Shown in pieces: positions 46,130 through 54,805 of a stretch of DNA of 64,000 nt (positions within the stretch are counted from its first letter, which is position 1; each line of letters begins with the position of its first letter). This DNA is from Magnetospirillum sp. 64-120. Lineage in GTDB: Bacteria > Pseudomonadota > Alphaproteobacteria > Rhodospirillales > Magnetospirillaceae. Under the pieces are notes generated by a model. The model was given only the letters and a program-made list of their open reading frames with translations. It had not been told where the DNA came from and made no database searches. The stretch covers positions 152,606 to 216,605 of the forward strand of contig MKVK01000008.1 of the NCBI GenBank assembly GCA_001898825.1, in the 5' to 3' direction. The position numbers and the translations under genes are program-made.

Positions 46130-46987
46130 ATGAACATCGATCTGGCGCGAACTTTTCTGGAAATCGTCGAAACCGGCAATTTCAACAAGGCCGCCGAACG
46201 GCTTGAAGTCACCCAATCCACCGTTTCCATGCGCATCAAGGCGCTGGAAGACGAATTGGGGCGACCGCTTTTCGTGCGCTCGAAGACCGGCGCCGAATTG
46301 ACCGCCGCTGGCACCCAGTTCCGTCGCTATGCCGCCGCCATGGTCCGGGTGTGGGAACAGGCCCGTCAGGAAATCGCCCTGCCGCCGGGTTTTCGCACCG
46401 TCTTGAACGTGGGCGGCCAGTTCTCGTTGTGGGACCGTTTGCTGGTACAGTGGATTCCGTGGATGCGCACGGCGTTGCCCGACGTGGCGGTGCGCGCCGA
46501 GGTCGGCCTGTCCGACGGTCTGATGCGCCGCTTGGGTGAAGGCACGCTGGACATCGGCGTCATGTACTCGCCGCAGGCCCGTCCTGGCCTGCACATCGAA
46601 AAACTGCTGGAAGAACGCCTGATCCTGGTGTCGTCGCGGCGCGATGCCGGCGACAGCTGGCACCGTGACTACGTCTTCGTCGACTGGGGGCCGGAATTCC
46701 GCCAGGGCCACGGCCAGGCCTTCCCCGACCTGCCGGCACCGGCGGTGACCGTCAGCCTGGGGGCTTTGGGGTTGCAATACGTGCTGTCGTCCGGGGGCGC
46801 CGGCTATTTCCCCATGCGGGTGGTGCGGTCCTATCTGGCGGCGGGACGTTTGTTCGCCGTCGAAGGCGCCCCGGAATTCCGCCGTCCGGCCTGGCTGGTT
46901 CATCCCCAGGACGAAGCCCGCGAACCATGGTTCGCCACCGCCCTGGAAGGGCTGCGCCATGTCGCCTCGCTGGAAAACGAGGATTAA
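46130..46987 (+). CDS. LysR-family transcriptional regulator
   Basis: A 285-residue LTTR from ATG 46130. Residues 1-60 are the winged HTH (ARTFLEIVETGNFNKAAERLEVTQSTVSMRIKALEDELG). Residues about 90-280 form the periplasmic-binding-like effector domain. The regulated gene is not evident: no divergent gene is present, and the end overlaps a small minus-strand gene by four bases. An upstream palindrome is a possible operator. Inducer unknown. Confidence 0.9.
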   Translation: MNIDLARTFLEIVETGNFNKAAERLEVTQSTVSMRIKALEDELGRPLFVRSKTGAELTAAGTQFRRYAAAMVRVWEQARQEIALPPGFRTVLNVGGQFSLWDRLLVQWIPWMRTALPDVAVRAEVGLSDGLMRRLGEGTLDIGVMYSPQARPGLHIEKLLEERLILVSSRRDAGDSWHRDYVFVDWGPEFRQGHGQAFPDLPAPAVTVSLGALGLQYVLSSGGAGYFPMRVVRSYLAAGRLFAVEGAPEFRRPAWLVHPQDEAREPWFATALEGLRHVASLENED

Positions 46988-47211
46988 TTCGGAATAAAGC
47001 CGGCCAGTTGGCGCACTTGGTCCGCGGCGACGCCGTCACGGGCCATCAGGCGTTTCAGCACGTCGTCACCCAGCAAGTCGTCCAGGCTGGGCTCGTCATT
47101 CCCCAGATATTGCGGGCCGGCTTTGATCTTGGCGCCCAGCGGGAAGCGGGTCCCAACTTTCGCGCGGCAATCGCTGGAATGATCGGCGGGTGTGCAGGCG
47201 TTGGTGTTCAT
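46984..47211 (-). CDS. small conserved-looking protein of unknown function
   Basis: A 75-residue protein with a strong ribosome site (AAAGGGGG) before ATG 47211. The C-terminal half (SLDDLLGDDVLKRLMARDGVAADQVRQLAGFIPN) looks like an amphipathic helix. Two Cys lie in the N-terminal 15 residues. I do not recognise it. It converges on the LysR gene with a 4-base overlap, so its real expression is credible but modest. Codon use is like neighbours. Confidence 0.6.
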   Translation of the reverse strand: MNTNACTPADHSSDCRAKVGTRFPLGAKIKAGPQYLGNDEPSLDDLLGDDVLKRLMARDGVAADQVRQLAGFIPN

Positions 47212-47425
47212 GCGTACCCCCTTTCGTGCTGATGTTCTGAAGTAGATAAAGCAGCTTTCTTTGGTGCTGTCTATCTGATCTGAAGTATCCGTTGTCCAAC
47301 ATTAGTTGGAAAACAGTGAAAATTTTAACTAAATACTGCGGTGCAAACAGGGTTTGCTGCGCCGCGCCATGCCTGGACCAGATATGGGAAGGCGGGGGGT
47401 ATAAGACAAGGGGAAAGTGGCGAAT

Positions 47426-47995
47426 TCAGGGCATCATGCGATCGGCCCCCAGCACCGAATCGCTGAGCACCGGATGGTTGGCCCGCGCATTGAACAATTG
47501 ATAGTGCCACCATTCGTTTCGATAAAAATCCCAGCCGGCGGTGGTCATCACGCCCATCAGCAGATGGCGGTTGCGTTGGGCGGCGGCGGAAATGTCCTGA
47601 TTGCCGTGGTGGGAGCGGGGCGTGAACTCGTCGAAGGCGGTGCCCATGTCCAGCTCGGCGCCACTTTCGCTGTCCACCAGAGTCAGGTCGATGGCGGCGC
47701 CCATGGAGTGGGGTGAACCGCGGTGCGGGTCGGCCAGGAAGCCGGGATCGGGGGTGTGGTTCCACAGCACCCATTGGGCTTCGGCCGGGCGGAAGGCGTC
47801 GAAGATCTTCAGCTTCAGCCCCAAGGGGCGCACCAGTTCCAATGTCCGGCACAGCAGGCGTTCCGCCTCGGTGTTCAGGAAACAGCCGGCCTGGGCGGCA
47901 TAGACCGGCTTTTGGGTGAAATTGTCGGCGGTGGCGTAAAGCAGGTCGATGATGACGTCGTGGCTGTCGGGGGTGACGCGGACAAGCGGAATCAT
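47426..47995 (-). CDS. D-Ala-D-Ala dipeptidase (VanX/DdpX family)
   Basis: A 189-residue M15-type dipeptidase. The zinc ligands are H96 and D103 in SPHSMGAAIDLTL and H164 in EWWHYQ, with E161 catalytic; R69 in FDAFRP is the VanX-type substrate/transition-state residue. These enzymes cleave D-Ala-D-Ala, either for vancomycin-resistance remodelling or for nutritional use (DdpX). No vanHA or dipeptide permease is nearby, and vancomycin cannot readily enter Gram-negatives, so salvage is more likely. No signal peptide; cytoplasmic. Confidence 0.88.
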   Translation of the reverse strand: MIPLVRVTPDSHDVIIDLLYATADNFTQKPVYAAQAGCFLNTEAERLLCRTLELVRPLGLKLKIFDAFRPAEAQWVLWNHTPDPGFLADPHRGSPHSMGAAIDLTLVDSESGAELDMGTAFDEFTPRSHHGNQDISAAAQRNRHLLMGVMTTAGWDFYRNEWWHYQLFNARANHPVLSDSVLGADRMMP

Positions 47996-48075
47996 GTCAT
48001 CCTCTTTTGCTGCTGGCCTTTTGGCGGGTGCTTTTGCAGTATAGCCGCCGTTTTGGTTACCATTCGGTCAAAACC

Positions 48076-48726
48076 ATGTTGATCCTTGCCCTTGATTCCG
48101 CCGGTTCGGCCTGTTCCGTCGCTCTGTGGCGCGACGGCGCTGTTTTGGCGCGGCGTTTCGCCGTCATGGCGCGGGGGCAGTCGGAAGTTCTGGTCCCCAT
48201 GGTAGGCGAGGTGATGGCCGCAGCCGGCACTGATTTCGCCGCCTTGGACCTGCTGGCGGTCAGCGTCGGCCCCGGCGCCTTCACCGGCATCCGCATCGGT
48301 CTGGCCACCGCCCGTGCCCTGGCCCTGGCGGCGGGCAAGCCGGTGGCCGGCATCGCCACCACCCATGCGGTGGCGGCGGCGGTTCCGGTGGATCAACGTC
48401 AGGGACGCGACATCCTGGTGGTGGTGGATTCGCGCCGGGCCGAATTGTGGGTGCAGCGCTTCGATGCGCAGGCCCGCCCCCTGGGGCCGATCCTGGCTTT
48501 GGCGCCGGAACAGGTGGCGGCGCAGATGGCCGGGCCGTTGGCGCTGGCGGGCGACGGCGCCGCCTTGGTGGCGGCTTTGTTGCCGCAAGCCCAGGTGACC
48601 GAAACCACCCATGTGGACGCTGCCCTGGTGGCGGAACTGGCGGCCCGGAATTGGCCCGACCGGGTGCTGCCGGCCGAGCCGCTTTATCTGCGCGACGCCG
48701 ACGTCACCATGAGTGCGGCCAAGTGA
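48076..48726 (+). CDS. tsaB: tRNA t6A synthesis protein TsaB
   Basis: A 216-residue actin-like ATPase-fold protein: MLILALDSAGSACSVALWRDG and VSVGPGAFTGIRIGLATARALAL are TsaB signatures. TsaB partners TsaD, TsaC and TsaE in making threonylcarbamoyladenosine-37 of tRNA. Start ATG 48076 was chosen from the family; the longer frame reads a promoter. rimI overlaps its stop (GTGA), as in many proteobacteria. Confidence 0.93.
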   Translation: MLILALDSAGSACSVALWRDGAVLARRFAVMARGQSEVLVPMVGEVMAAAGTDFAALDLLAVSVGPGAFTGIRIGLATARALALAAGKPVAGIATTHAVAAAVPVDQRQGRDILVVVDSRRAELWVQRFDAQARPLGPILALAPEQVAAQMAGPLALAGDGAALVAALLPQAQVTETTHVDAALVAELAARNWPDRVLPAEPLYLRDADVTMSAAK

Positions 48727-49181
48727 TCGAGCTGGTCCCGGCCTCGCTGGTTCATGCCCAGTTGTTGTCGGGCATCCATTCCATTTGCTTTACCGAAGTG
48801 TGGTCGGCCGACGCCATGGCCGGTCTGTTGGACATGCCGGGCACCGAAGGGGTGATCGCCGTGGACGGCCAGTCCCTGACACCCGCCGTCGAGCCCCCCG
48901 GTCCGGCGGGCATGGTGCTGTGGCGGGTGGCTGGCGACGAAGCGGAAATCCTGACCATCGCCGTGCTGCCGCCATGGCGCCGCCACGGTCTGGGGCAGCG
49001 CCTGCTGGACCACGCTTTGGCGGAAAGCCGGGCGCAGGGGGCGGCGATGATGTTCTTGGAAGTGGCCGCCGACAATAATGCGGCGCAAGCGCTCTATCTG
49101 TCGCGGGGCTTCGTCCAAGTGGGGCTGCGCAAGGGCTATTACGCCGGCAAGGACGCCCTGGTGATGCGGGCCGGGATTTAA
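48723..49181 (+). CDS. rimI: ribosomal protein S18 alanine N-acetyltransferase type GNAT
   Basis: A 152-residue GNAT acetyltransferase from GTG 48723, overlapping the tsaB stop. Acetyl-CoA binding site VLPPWRRHGLGQRLLDHAL (Q/RxxGxG/A type), and the C-terminal EVAADNNAAQALYLSRGFVQVGLRKGYY are RimI-like. RimI acetylates the N-terminus of S18; the tsaB neighbour is the usual one for rimI. Convergent with a small minus-strand gene. Confidence 0.88.
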   Translation: MIELVPASLVHAQLLSGIHSICFTEVWSADAMAGLLDMPGTEGVIAVDGQSLTPAVEPPGPAGMVLWRVAGDEAEILTIAVLPPWRRHGLGQRLLDHALAESRAQGAAMMFLEVAADNNAAQALYLSRGFVQVGLRKGYYAGKDALVMRAGI

Positions 49182-49417
49182 GCTTTCAATGCTTCCATCT
49201 CGGCGCGGATCTCGTCCAGCCGCAGCACCAGGGCGACGATGCCCAGCTTTTCCTCCACCTCGCCCCGCTCGGCCATCAAGGCGGCCCGCCCGGCTTCGTC
49301 CGCCGTCTTGAAGCGGATGTTCATGTCCTCTTCGTAAAGGGCGTACTGGTCCAAGGCGTCGTCCAGCATCTGGTCCAGACGCTTCTTTTCCTGGGCCAAG
49401 GCGGCAAGGTCGCTCAT
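49178..49417 (-). CDS. small coiled-coil protein of unknown function
   Basis: A 79-residue protein from ATG 49417. It is nearly all alpha helix with heptad-like spacing (AALAQEKKRLDQMLDDALDQYALYEEDMNIRFKTADEAGRAALMAERGEVEEKLGIVALVLRLDEIRAEMEAL). Acidic. No family recognised; the pattern recalls small SlyX-like or flagellar-chaperone-like proteins without supporting motifs. Next gene upstream lies six bases away on the same strand. Confidence 0.62.
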   Translation of the reverse strand: MSDLAALAQEKKRLDQMLDDALDQYALYEEDMNIRFKTADEAGRAALMAERGEVEEKLGIVALVLRLDEIRAEMEALKA

Positions 49418-49422
49418 GGGGG

Positions 49423-49629
49423 TCAGGCGGCCAGCAGCTTCATGGGGTTCAGGGCTTCGATTTCGGCACGCGCCGCCGAATCTTCGACACCGGTCATGGC
49501 CGACAGACACATGGCGGCAGCGGTCAAGGCCTCCTTCAGGGCCTGGGTGGCGTCATGCCCATGGCCCAGGGCGTCCGCCCGCGTTTCCTCGAAGGCGGTC
49601 AGCACCATTTCCAGCACGGCGGCATCCAT
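49423..49629 (-). CDS. small helical protein of unknown function
   Basis: A 68-residue protein with ribosome site AAAGGA before ATG 49629. Sequence is alpha-helical (LEMVLTAFEETRADALGHGHDATQALKEALTAAAMCLSAM) ending ALNPMKLLAA. No family recognised. It precedes the coiled-coil gene by six bases on the same strand; the pair may form an operon. The 212 bases upstream to polA's stop hold no clear motif. Confidence 0.6.
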   Translation of the reverse strand: MDAAVLEMVLTAFEETRADALGHGHDATQALKEALTAAAMCLSAMTGVEDSAARAEIEALNPMKLLAA

Positions 49630-49841
49630 GGCGAGTATCCTTTCAGTCCATGCGGTCAGGAAGACGTTGTCGCCTGTCCTGCAAGGCCTAGGTATACCAG
49701 AACTGGACCTGTATGGAACTCGCCAAAAGGGATTAATACTGGTCGAAACTAAAGTAGCTGAAGTTTTTTCCAGTAATTATCATGGTCTTTGTTTTATGTG
49801 AATGGTCTGTGAACTTGCTGTATATTTGGCTTTAACGGGGT

Positions 49842-52613
49842 TTAGTGTGCATCACCCCAGCTTGTGCCAAAGCCGGAATCCACAACCAATGGAACATCAA
49901 GCTGGGCGGCGCCCTCCATGACCTGGCGGACCACCTCTTGGGTGGCGTCCTTTTGGGCTTCGGGCACTTCCAGGATCAGTTCGTCGTGAACCTGCAACAG
50001 CAGGCGGGCCGACAGGCCGGCATCGACCAGGGCCTGGGGCAGACGCACCATGGCCCGCTTGATGATGTCGGCGGCGCCACCCTGGATGGGGCCGTTGATG
50101 GCGGCGCGTTCGGCGAAGGCGCGCATGGCCCCGTTCTTGTCCTTGATGCCGGGGGTGAACACCTTGCGGCCGAATGGCGTGCGGACGAAGCCTTGGGCGC
50201 GGGCCTCTTCCTTGGTGCGTTCCATGAAATCGCGGATTTCCGGATAACGGGCGAAATAGGCGTCGATATAGGACTTGGCCTCGCCGTTGGAAATGCCCAG
50301 CTGCTGGGCTAGGCCGAAGGCCGAGATGCCGTAGATGATGCCGAAATTGATGGCCTTGGCGCGCCGGCGCAGCATCGGGTCCATGCCGTCCACCGGCACC
50401 CCGAACACCTGGGACGCGGTGATGGCGTGGATGTCGGCGCCCTGGTGGAAGGCTTGCTTCAAGCCCTCGATGGCGGCCACGTGGGCGACCAGACGCAATT
50501 CGATCTGCGAATAATCGGCGGACAGCAGCAGGTGACCGGGCTCGGCGACGAAGGCATGGCGGATCTTGCGCCCCTCCTCGGTCCTGATGGGGATGTTCTG
50601 CAGATTTGGGTCCGACGACGACAGCCGCCCGGTGGTGGTTAGCGCCTGGGCGAAGCTGGTGTGGACGCGGCCCGAGCGGGGGTTGACCTGGGTCACCAGG
50701 GAATCGGTGTAGGTGCTTTTCAGCTTGGACAATTGCCGCCATTCCAGCACCCGGACCGGCAAATCGTGACCTTGGGCGGCCAGTTCCTCCAGCGCGTCGG
50801 CGCCAGTGCCCCATTGGCCGGTCTTGGTCTTCTTGCCGCCGGGCAGGCCCAGATCCTCGAACAGCACCTTGCCCAATTGCTGGGGCGAGCCGACGTTGAA
50901 CTCGCGCCCGGCCAGCTTTTGGATGTCGGCCTCCAGTTCGGTCATGCGGGTGCCGAATTCCGCCGACAGGCCCATCAGCACCTGGGAATCCACCTTGATG
51001 CCGGTGTCTTCCATGGTGGCCAGAACCGGCACCAGCGGGCGTTCCAGGGTCTCGTAAACCGTGACCATGCGCTCGGCCAGCAGCCGCGCCTTCAGCAGGG
51101 TGTGCAAGCGCAGGGTGATGTCGGCGTCCTCGGCGGCGTAAGCCAAGGCCTTGTCCAGCGGCACCCGGTCGAAGGTGACCTGATTCTTGCCGGTGCCGCA
51201 GACCTCTTCGAATTTGATGGTCTGATGCCCCAGGTGCAGTTCGGCCAGCACGTCCATGGAATGGCCATGGCTGGCGCCGTCCAACACATAGGACAGCAGC
51301 ATGGTGTCGTCGAAGGCGCAGACCTGCAGCCCGGCCTGGGCCATCACCCGCATGTCGTACTTGATGTTGTGGCCGATCTTCAGCACCGCCGGGTCGGCCA
51401 GCAGCGGCGCCAGCTTGGCCAGGGTGACGGCGCGGGGCAGGATTTGCGGCCCGCTTTGCGTCGGCGCCTCCAGCAGCAGCGAGCCTTGCGCCGGGCCGGC
51501 ATCGTGCTTGATGGGGATGTAACAGGCCTGGCCGGGTTGGGTCGCCAGGGACACGCCGACCAGTTCCGCCTTCATGGGGTCCAGGCCGGTGGTTTCGGTG
51601 TCGAAGGCGACGAAGCCTTGGGTGCGGGCGCGGGCGATCCAGGAATCCAGGGCGGTTTCGGTGGTCACCAGTTCATAGGCTTGGGGCACCGGCTCTTGCA
51701 CTGCCGGGGCGGCGGCGGGCGGCTGAGGCTGCGCGGTGACCGACGACCCACCCAGGCGGGCGACGATGCTTTTGAAGCCTTGGGCGGCCAGGAAATCGGC
51801 CAGAACTTGTTTGTCGAACGGGCGCTTGGCGAAGCTGTCCAGGCTTTCGGTCACCGGAACGTCGCGTTTCAGGCGGACCAATTCGCGGCTGACGCGGGCG
51901 GCTTCGGCATTGGTCAGCAAGGTCTCGCGGCGCTTGGGCTGCTTGATCTCGGACGCGCGGGCCAACAAGGTGTCCAGGTCGCCGTATTCGCCGATCAACT
52001 GGGCGGCGGTTTTCACCCCGATGCCAGGCACGCCCGGCACGTTGTCGACGGCATCGCCGCACAGGGCTTGGACGTCGACGACCTTGTCGGGGGCGACACC
52101 GAACTTTTCCAGCACTTCCGGCTCGCGGATGGTGCGGTTCTTCAAGGTGTCCAGCATTTCGACGCCGTTGCCCACCAACTGCATCAGATCCTTGTCCGAC
52201 GACACGATGGTGACCTTGGCGCCCATGGCCACCGCCTGGGTGGCGTAGGTGGCGATCAGGTCGTCGGCCTCGAAGCCCTCCATCTCGACCGAGGGCACGT
52301 TGAACGCCGCCACCGCGTCGCGGATCAGGGCGAATTGCGGGATCAGTTCATCGGGGGCCGGCGGGCGATGCGCCTTGTATTCGGGATAGATGTCGTTCCT
52401 GAACGACAGGCGCCCGGCGTCGAAGATCACCGCCACATGGTCGGCGTCGGTGTCGTTCAACAACTTCAGCAACATGGTGGTGAAGCCGTAGACGGCGTTC
52501 ACCGGGGTCCCGTCGGGGCGGAACATGGCCGGCAGACCGTGGAAGGCCCGGAAGATGAAGCCCGAGCCGTCCACCAGGAAGACGTGTTTGATGTCGCCGG
52601 CCACGGGGATCAA
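49842..52613 (-). CDS. polA: DNA polymerase I
   Basis: A 923-residue polymerase from TTG 52613, which overlaps the zinc-finger gene stop (TTGA); GTG 52604 is a plausible alternative. Domains: 5'-3' flap exonuclease (residues about 1-290, HVFLVDGSGFIFRAFHGLP...), 3'-5' exonuclease with intact FDTETTGLD (so proofreading-competent), and polymerase with SADYSQIELRLVAHVA and LLQVHDELILEVP. Replaces primers and repairs DNA. Length is usual. Its transcript starts upstream with the zinc-finger gene. Confidence 0.96.
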   Translation of the reverse strand: MIPVAGDIKHVFLVDGSGFIFRAFHGLPAMFRPDGTPVNAVYGFTTMLLKLLNDTDADHVAVIFDAGRLSFRNDIYPEYKAHRPPAPDELIPQFALIRDAVAAFNVPSVEMEGFEADDLIATYATQAVAMGAKVTIVSSDKDLMQLVGNGVEMLDTLKNRTIREPEVLEKFGVAPDKVVDVQALCGDAVDNVPGVPGIGVKTAAQLIGEYGDLDTLLARASEIKQPKRRETLLTNAEAARVSRELVRLKRDVPVTESLDSFAKRPFDKQVLADFLAAQGFKSIVARLGGSSVTAQPQPPAAAPAVQEPVPQAYELVTTETALDSWIARARTQGFVAFDTETTGLDPMKAELVGVSLATQPGQACYIPIKHDAGPAQGSLLLEAPTQSGPQILPRAVTLAKLAPLLADPAVLKIGHNIKYDMRVMAQAGLQVCAFDDTMLLSYVLDGASHGHSMDVLAELHLGHQTIKFEEVCGTGKNQVTFDRVPLDKALAYAAEDADITLRLHTLLKARLLAERMVTVYETLERPLVPVLATMEDTGIKVDSQVLMGLSAEFGTRMTELEADIQKLAGREFNVGSPQQLGKVLFEDLGLPGGKKTKTGQWGTGADALEELAAQGHDLPVRVLEWRQLSKLKSTYTDSLVTQVNPRSGRVHTSFAQALTTTGRLSSSDPNLQNIPIRTEEGRKIRHAFVAEPGHLLLSADYSQIELRLVAHVAAIEGLKQAFHQGADIHAITASQVFGVPVDGMDPMLRRRAKAINFGIIYGISAFGLAQQLGISNGEAKSYIDAYFARYPEIRDFMERTKEEARAQGFVRTPFGRKVFTPGIKDKNGAMRAFAERAAINGPIQGGAADIIKRAMVRLPQALVDAGLSARLLLQVHDELILEVPEAQKDATQEVVRQVMEGAAQLDVPLVVDSGFGTSWGDAH

Positions 52614-52813
52614 TGCCCGGCCTTGACCTTGGCGCCTTCGGCCAGAACATAGGTGCGCGAGCAATAGGGGCAGACCACCTGACGGTCGTGGCCCATGTTC
52701 AGGAACACCCGGGGATGGCCCAGGCCGGCATTGCCGCCGTCGCAGGCGACATGGGTGGACTCGACGACGATGGTTTCGAATTCGGCGGGCTTGGCAGCAG
52801 CGGCAGAGGACAT
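52610..52813 (-). CDS. zinc-finger protein of NDUFS6/zf-CHCC type
   Basis: A 67-residue protein whose core is HVACDGGNAGLGHPRVFLNMGHDRQVVCPYCSRTYVL, matching the zf-CHCC domain of complex I subunit NDUFS6 and related alphaproteobacterial proteins, with Cys/His/Cys/Cys zinc ligands. In alphaproteobacteria it may be an accessory subunit of complex I. Start: ATG 52813 is closest to the domain; ATG 52828 adds five residues and is possible. Its stop overlaps polA's start. Confidence 0.83.
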   Translation of the reverse strand: MSSAAAAKPAEFETIVVESTHVACDGGNAGLGHPRVFLNMGHDRQVVCPYCSRTYVLAEGAKVKAGH

Positions 52814-52866
52814 GTGAGCTTCATCCATTGACCGTGGAAACGGCCGGATGATACCCATGTCGGGCC

Positions 52867-53823
52867 ATGGATCAAACAAACATCGACACCGCCCTTCCCG
52901 ACAACGCCATCGAGGCCCGCGACCTGACCAAGGTCTATACCGGCAGGGGCGGCCGCAAGGTGGCCTTGGACGGGGTGTCCCTGGACGTGCCGCGCGGTTC
53001 GTTCTTCGCGCTTTTGGGCCCCAACGGGGCGGGGAAAAGCACCTTCATCAACATTCTGGCCGGTCTGGTCAACAAGACTTCGGGATCGGCGGCGGTGTGG
53101 GGGCGCGACATCGACCGCGACCACCGGGGCGCCAAGGCGGCCATCGGCATCGTGCCCCAGGAACTGAACCTGGACCCGTTCTTCACGCCCCGTGAACTGC
53201 TGGACGTGCAGGCCGGCATGTACGGCGTGCCGAAAGCCCAGCGCCGGACCCAGGAAATCCTGGACGCCGTCGGTTTGGCCGACAAGGCGGAATCCTATGC
53301 CCGCACCCTGTCAGGCGGCATGCGCCGCCGCCTGCTGGTGGCCAAGGCCATGGTCCACAACCCGCCGGTCCTGGTGCTGGACGAACCCACCGCCGGCGTC
53401 GACATCGAATTGCGCCAGTCGCTGTGGGCTTATGTGAAAAAGCTGAACGCCCAGGGGGTGACGGTGGTGCTGACCACCCATTACCTGGAAGAAGCGGAAG
53501 AGCTGTGCGACCGCATCGCCATCATCAACCAGGGCAAGCTGGTGGCCTGCGATTCCAAGCAGGCGCTGCTGGCGCGGCTGGACTCCAAGGCGTTGCTGGT
53601 CAGCGTCGACGGCGGCCTGGACGCCATTCCGCCGCAACTGGCGCCGTGGAGCCCGGAAATCCGCGCCGACGGACGGCTGGCCCTGCGCTATGCCCCTTCG
53701 GCGGCGCCGGCCGGCAAGATCCTGGACGCCATCCGTGACGCGGGCCTGTCCATCCGCGACCTGTCCACCGAAGAAGCCGACCTGGAGGACATCTTCCTGC
53801 GGCTGACCTCGTCCAAGGGATAG
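52867..53823 (+). CDS. ABC transporter ATP-binding protein (ABC-2 export type)
   Basis: A 318-residue ATPase: Walker A GPNGAGKST, signature LSGGMRRRL, Walker B VLVLDEPTAGVD, and the H-loop TTHYLEEAEEL. The C-terminal 80 residues (after NQGKLVACDS) are the ABC-2 exporter type extension. No ABC-2 permease gene is adjacent, so its partner is elsewhere or it is orphaned. Convergence of function with the downstream lipoprotein hydrolase is unknown. Divergent from the zinc-finger gene. Confidence 0.93.
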   Translation: MDQTNIDTALPDNAIEARDLTKVYTGRGGRKVALDGVSLDVPRGSFFALLGPNGAGKSTFINILAGLVNKTSGSAAVWGRDIDRDHRGAKAAIGIVPQELNLDPFFTPRELLDVQAGMYGVPKAQRRTQEILDAVGLADKAESYARTLSGGMRRRLLVAKAMVHNPPVLVLDEPTAGVDIELRQSLWAYVKKLNAQGVTVVLTTHYLEEAEELCDRIAIINQGKLVACDSKQALLARLDSKALLVSVDGGLDAIPPQLAPWSPEIRADGRLALRYAPSAAPAGKILDAIRDAGLSIRDLSTEEADLEDIFLRLTSSKG

Positions 53824-53824
53824 C

Positions 53825-54805
53825 ATGCGGCATGTGGCGGCCCTTCTGCTGGTTTTCGTCCTGTCGGGATGCGCCGCCATGACCTATCCCGCCGGTCCCG
53901 CCACCCAAAGCCCCCGGCTTGAAGACCAGCATGCGGTGATGGCCGACGGCGCCGTGCTGCCGCTACGGCGCTGGCTGCCCCTGGGCGACATCCGCGCCAT
54001 CGTCATCGCCCTGCACGGCATGAACGATTATTCCAATTTCTTTGCCGAACCCGGGGTCTACCTGGCTCGGCATGGCGTCGCCAGTTACGCCTATGACCAG
54101 CGCGGCTTCGGTCAGGGGCCGCATCCCGGCCATTGGTCCAGTACCCAAACCATGGTCGAAGACGCCCGCGCCATCGTCGATCTGGTCTCGGCCCGCCATC
54201 CCGGCCCGCCGGTGTTCCTGTTCGGCGAAAGCATGGGCGGCGCGGTGGCCATGCTGGTGGCCGGGGATCCCCCGGCCGGGTTGGACGGGGTGATCCTGGC
54301 GGCGCCCGCCGTGTGGGGGCGATCGGCCATGCCGTGGTGGCAGCGGGTGTCGCTGTGGCTGGCTTATCAGTTGGCGCCGGGCTGGACGCCGTCGGGGCGG
54401 GGGCTGAACATCCGGCCGTCCGACAACATCGAGATGCTGCGCAAGCTGGGGGCCGATCCGCTGGTGATCAAGGAAACCCGCATCGACGCGGTCAAGGGGG
54501 TGGTGGACCTGATGGACACGGCGCAGGCTTCGCCCGCCACTATCCGCACCCCCACCTTGTTCCTGTACGGCGCCCATGACGAGGTGATTCCCGCCGATCC
54601 CAGCTGGCGGGCGGCCAAGGCTATCCCCAACCGCCGCGCCGTGCTTTACCCCGATGGCTGGCACATGCTGGTGCGTGACCTGCAGGCCAAGGTGGTGCTG
54701 GACGACATGGTCGCCTGGATGCTGGACGAAGACGCCAAGCTGCCGTCGGGCGGCGACGCGTTGGCCCCCCCGATGCCGAAAAAGGAGTGTTCATGTTCAA
54801 GGTGA
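53825..54805 (+). CDS. lipoprotein alpha/beta hydrolase (lysophospholipase-like)
   Basis: A 326-residue protein with a type II signal (MRHVAALLLVFVLSGCAAM, Cys16). The alpha/beta hydrolase core has an HGMNDYS oxyanion region, nucleophile elbow FGESMGGAVA, acid Asp in YGAHDEVIP and catalytic His in DGWHMLV. It resembles monoglyceride lipase/lysophospholipase L2-type proteins. Its start follows the ABC stop by one base, so they are cotranscribed. The C-terminus overlaps the start of the next gene. Confidence 0.87.
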   Translation: MRHVAALLLVFVLSGCAAMTYPAGPATQSPRLEDQHAVMADGAVLPLRRWLPLGDIRAIVIALHGMNDYSNFFAEPGVYLARHGVASYAYDQRGFGQGPHPGHWSSTQTMVEDARAIVDLVSARHPGPPVFLFGESMGGAVAMLVAGDPPAGLDGVILAAPAVWGRSAMPWWQRVSLWLAYQLAPGWTPSGRGLNIRPSDNIEMLRKLGADPLVIKETRIDAVKGVVDLMDTAQASPATIRTPTLFLYGAHDEVIPADPSWRAAKAIPNRRAVLYPDGWHMLVRDLQAKVVLDDMVAWMLDEDAKLPSGGDALAPPMPKKECSCSR

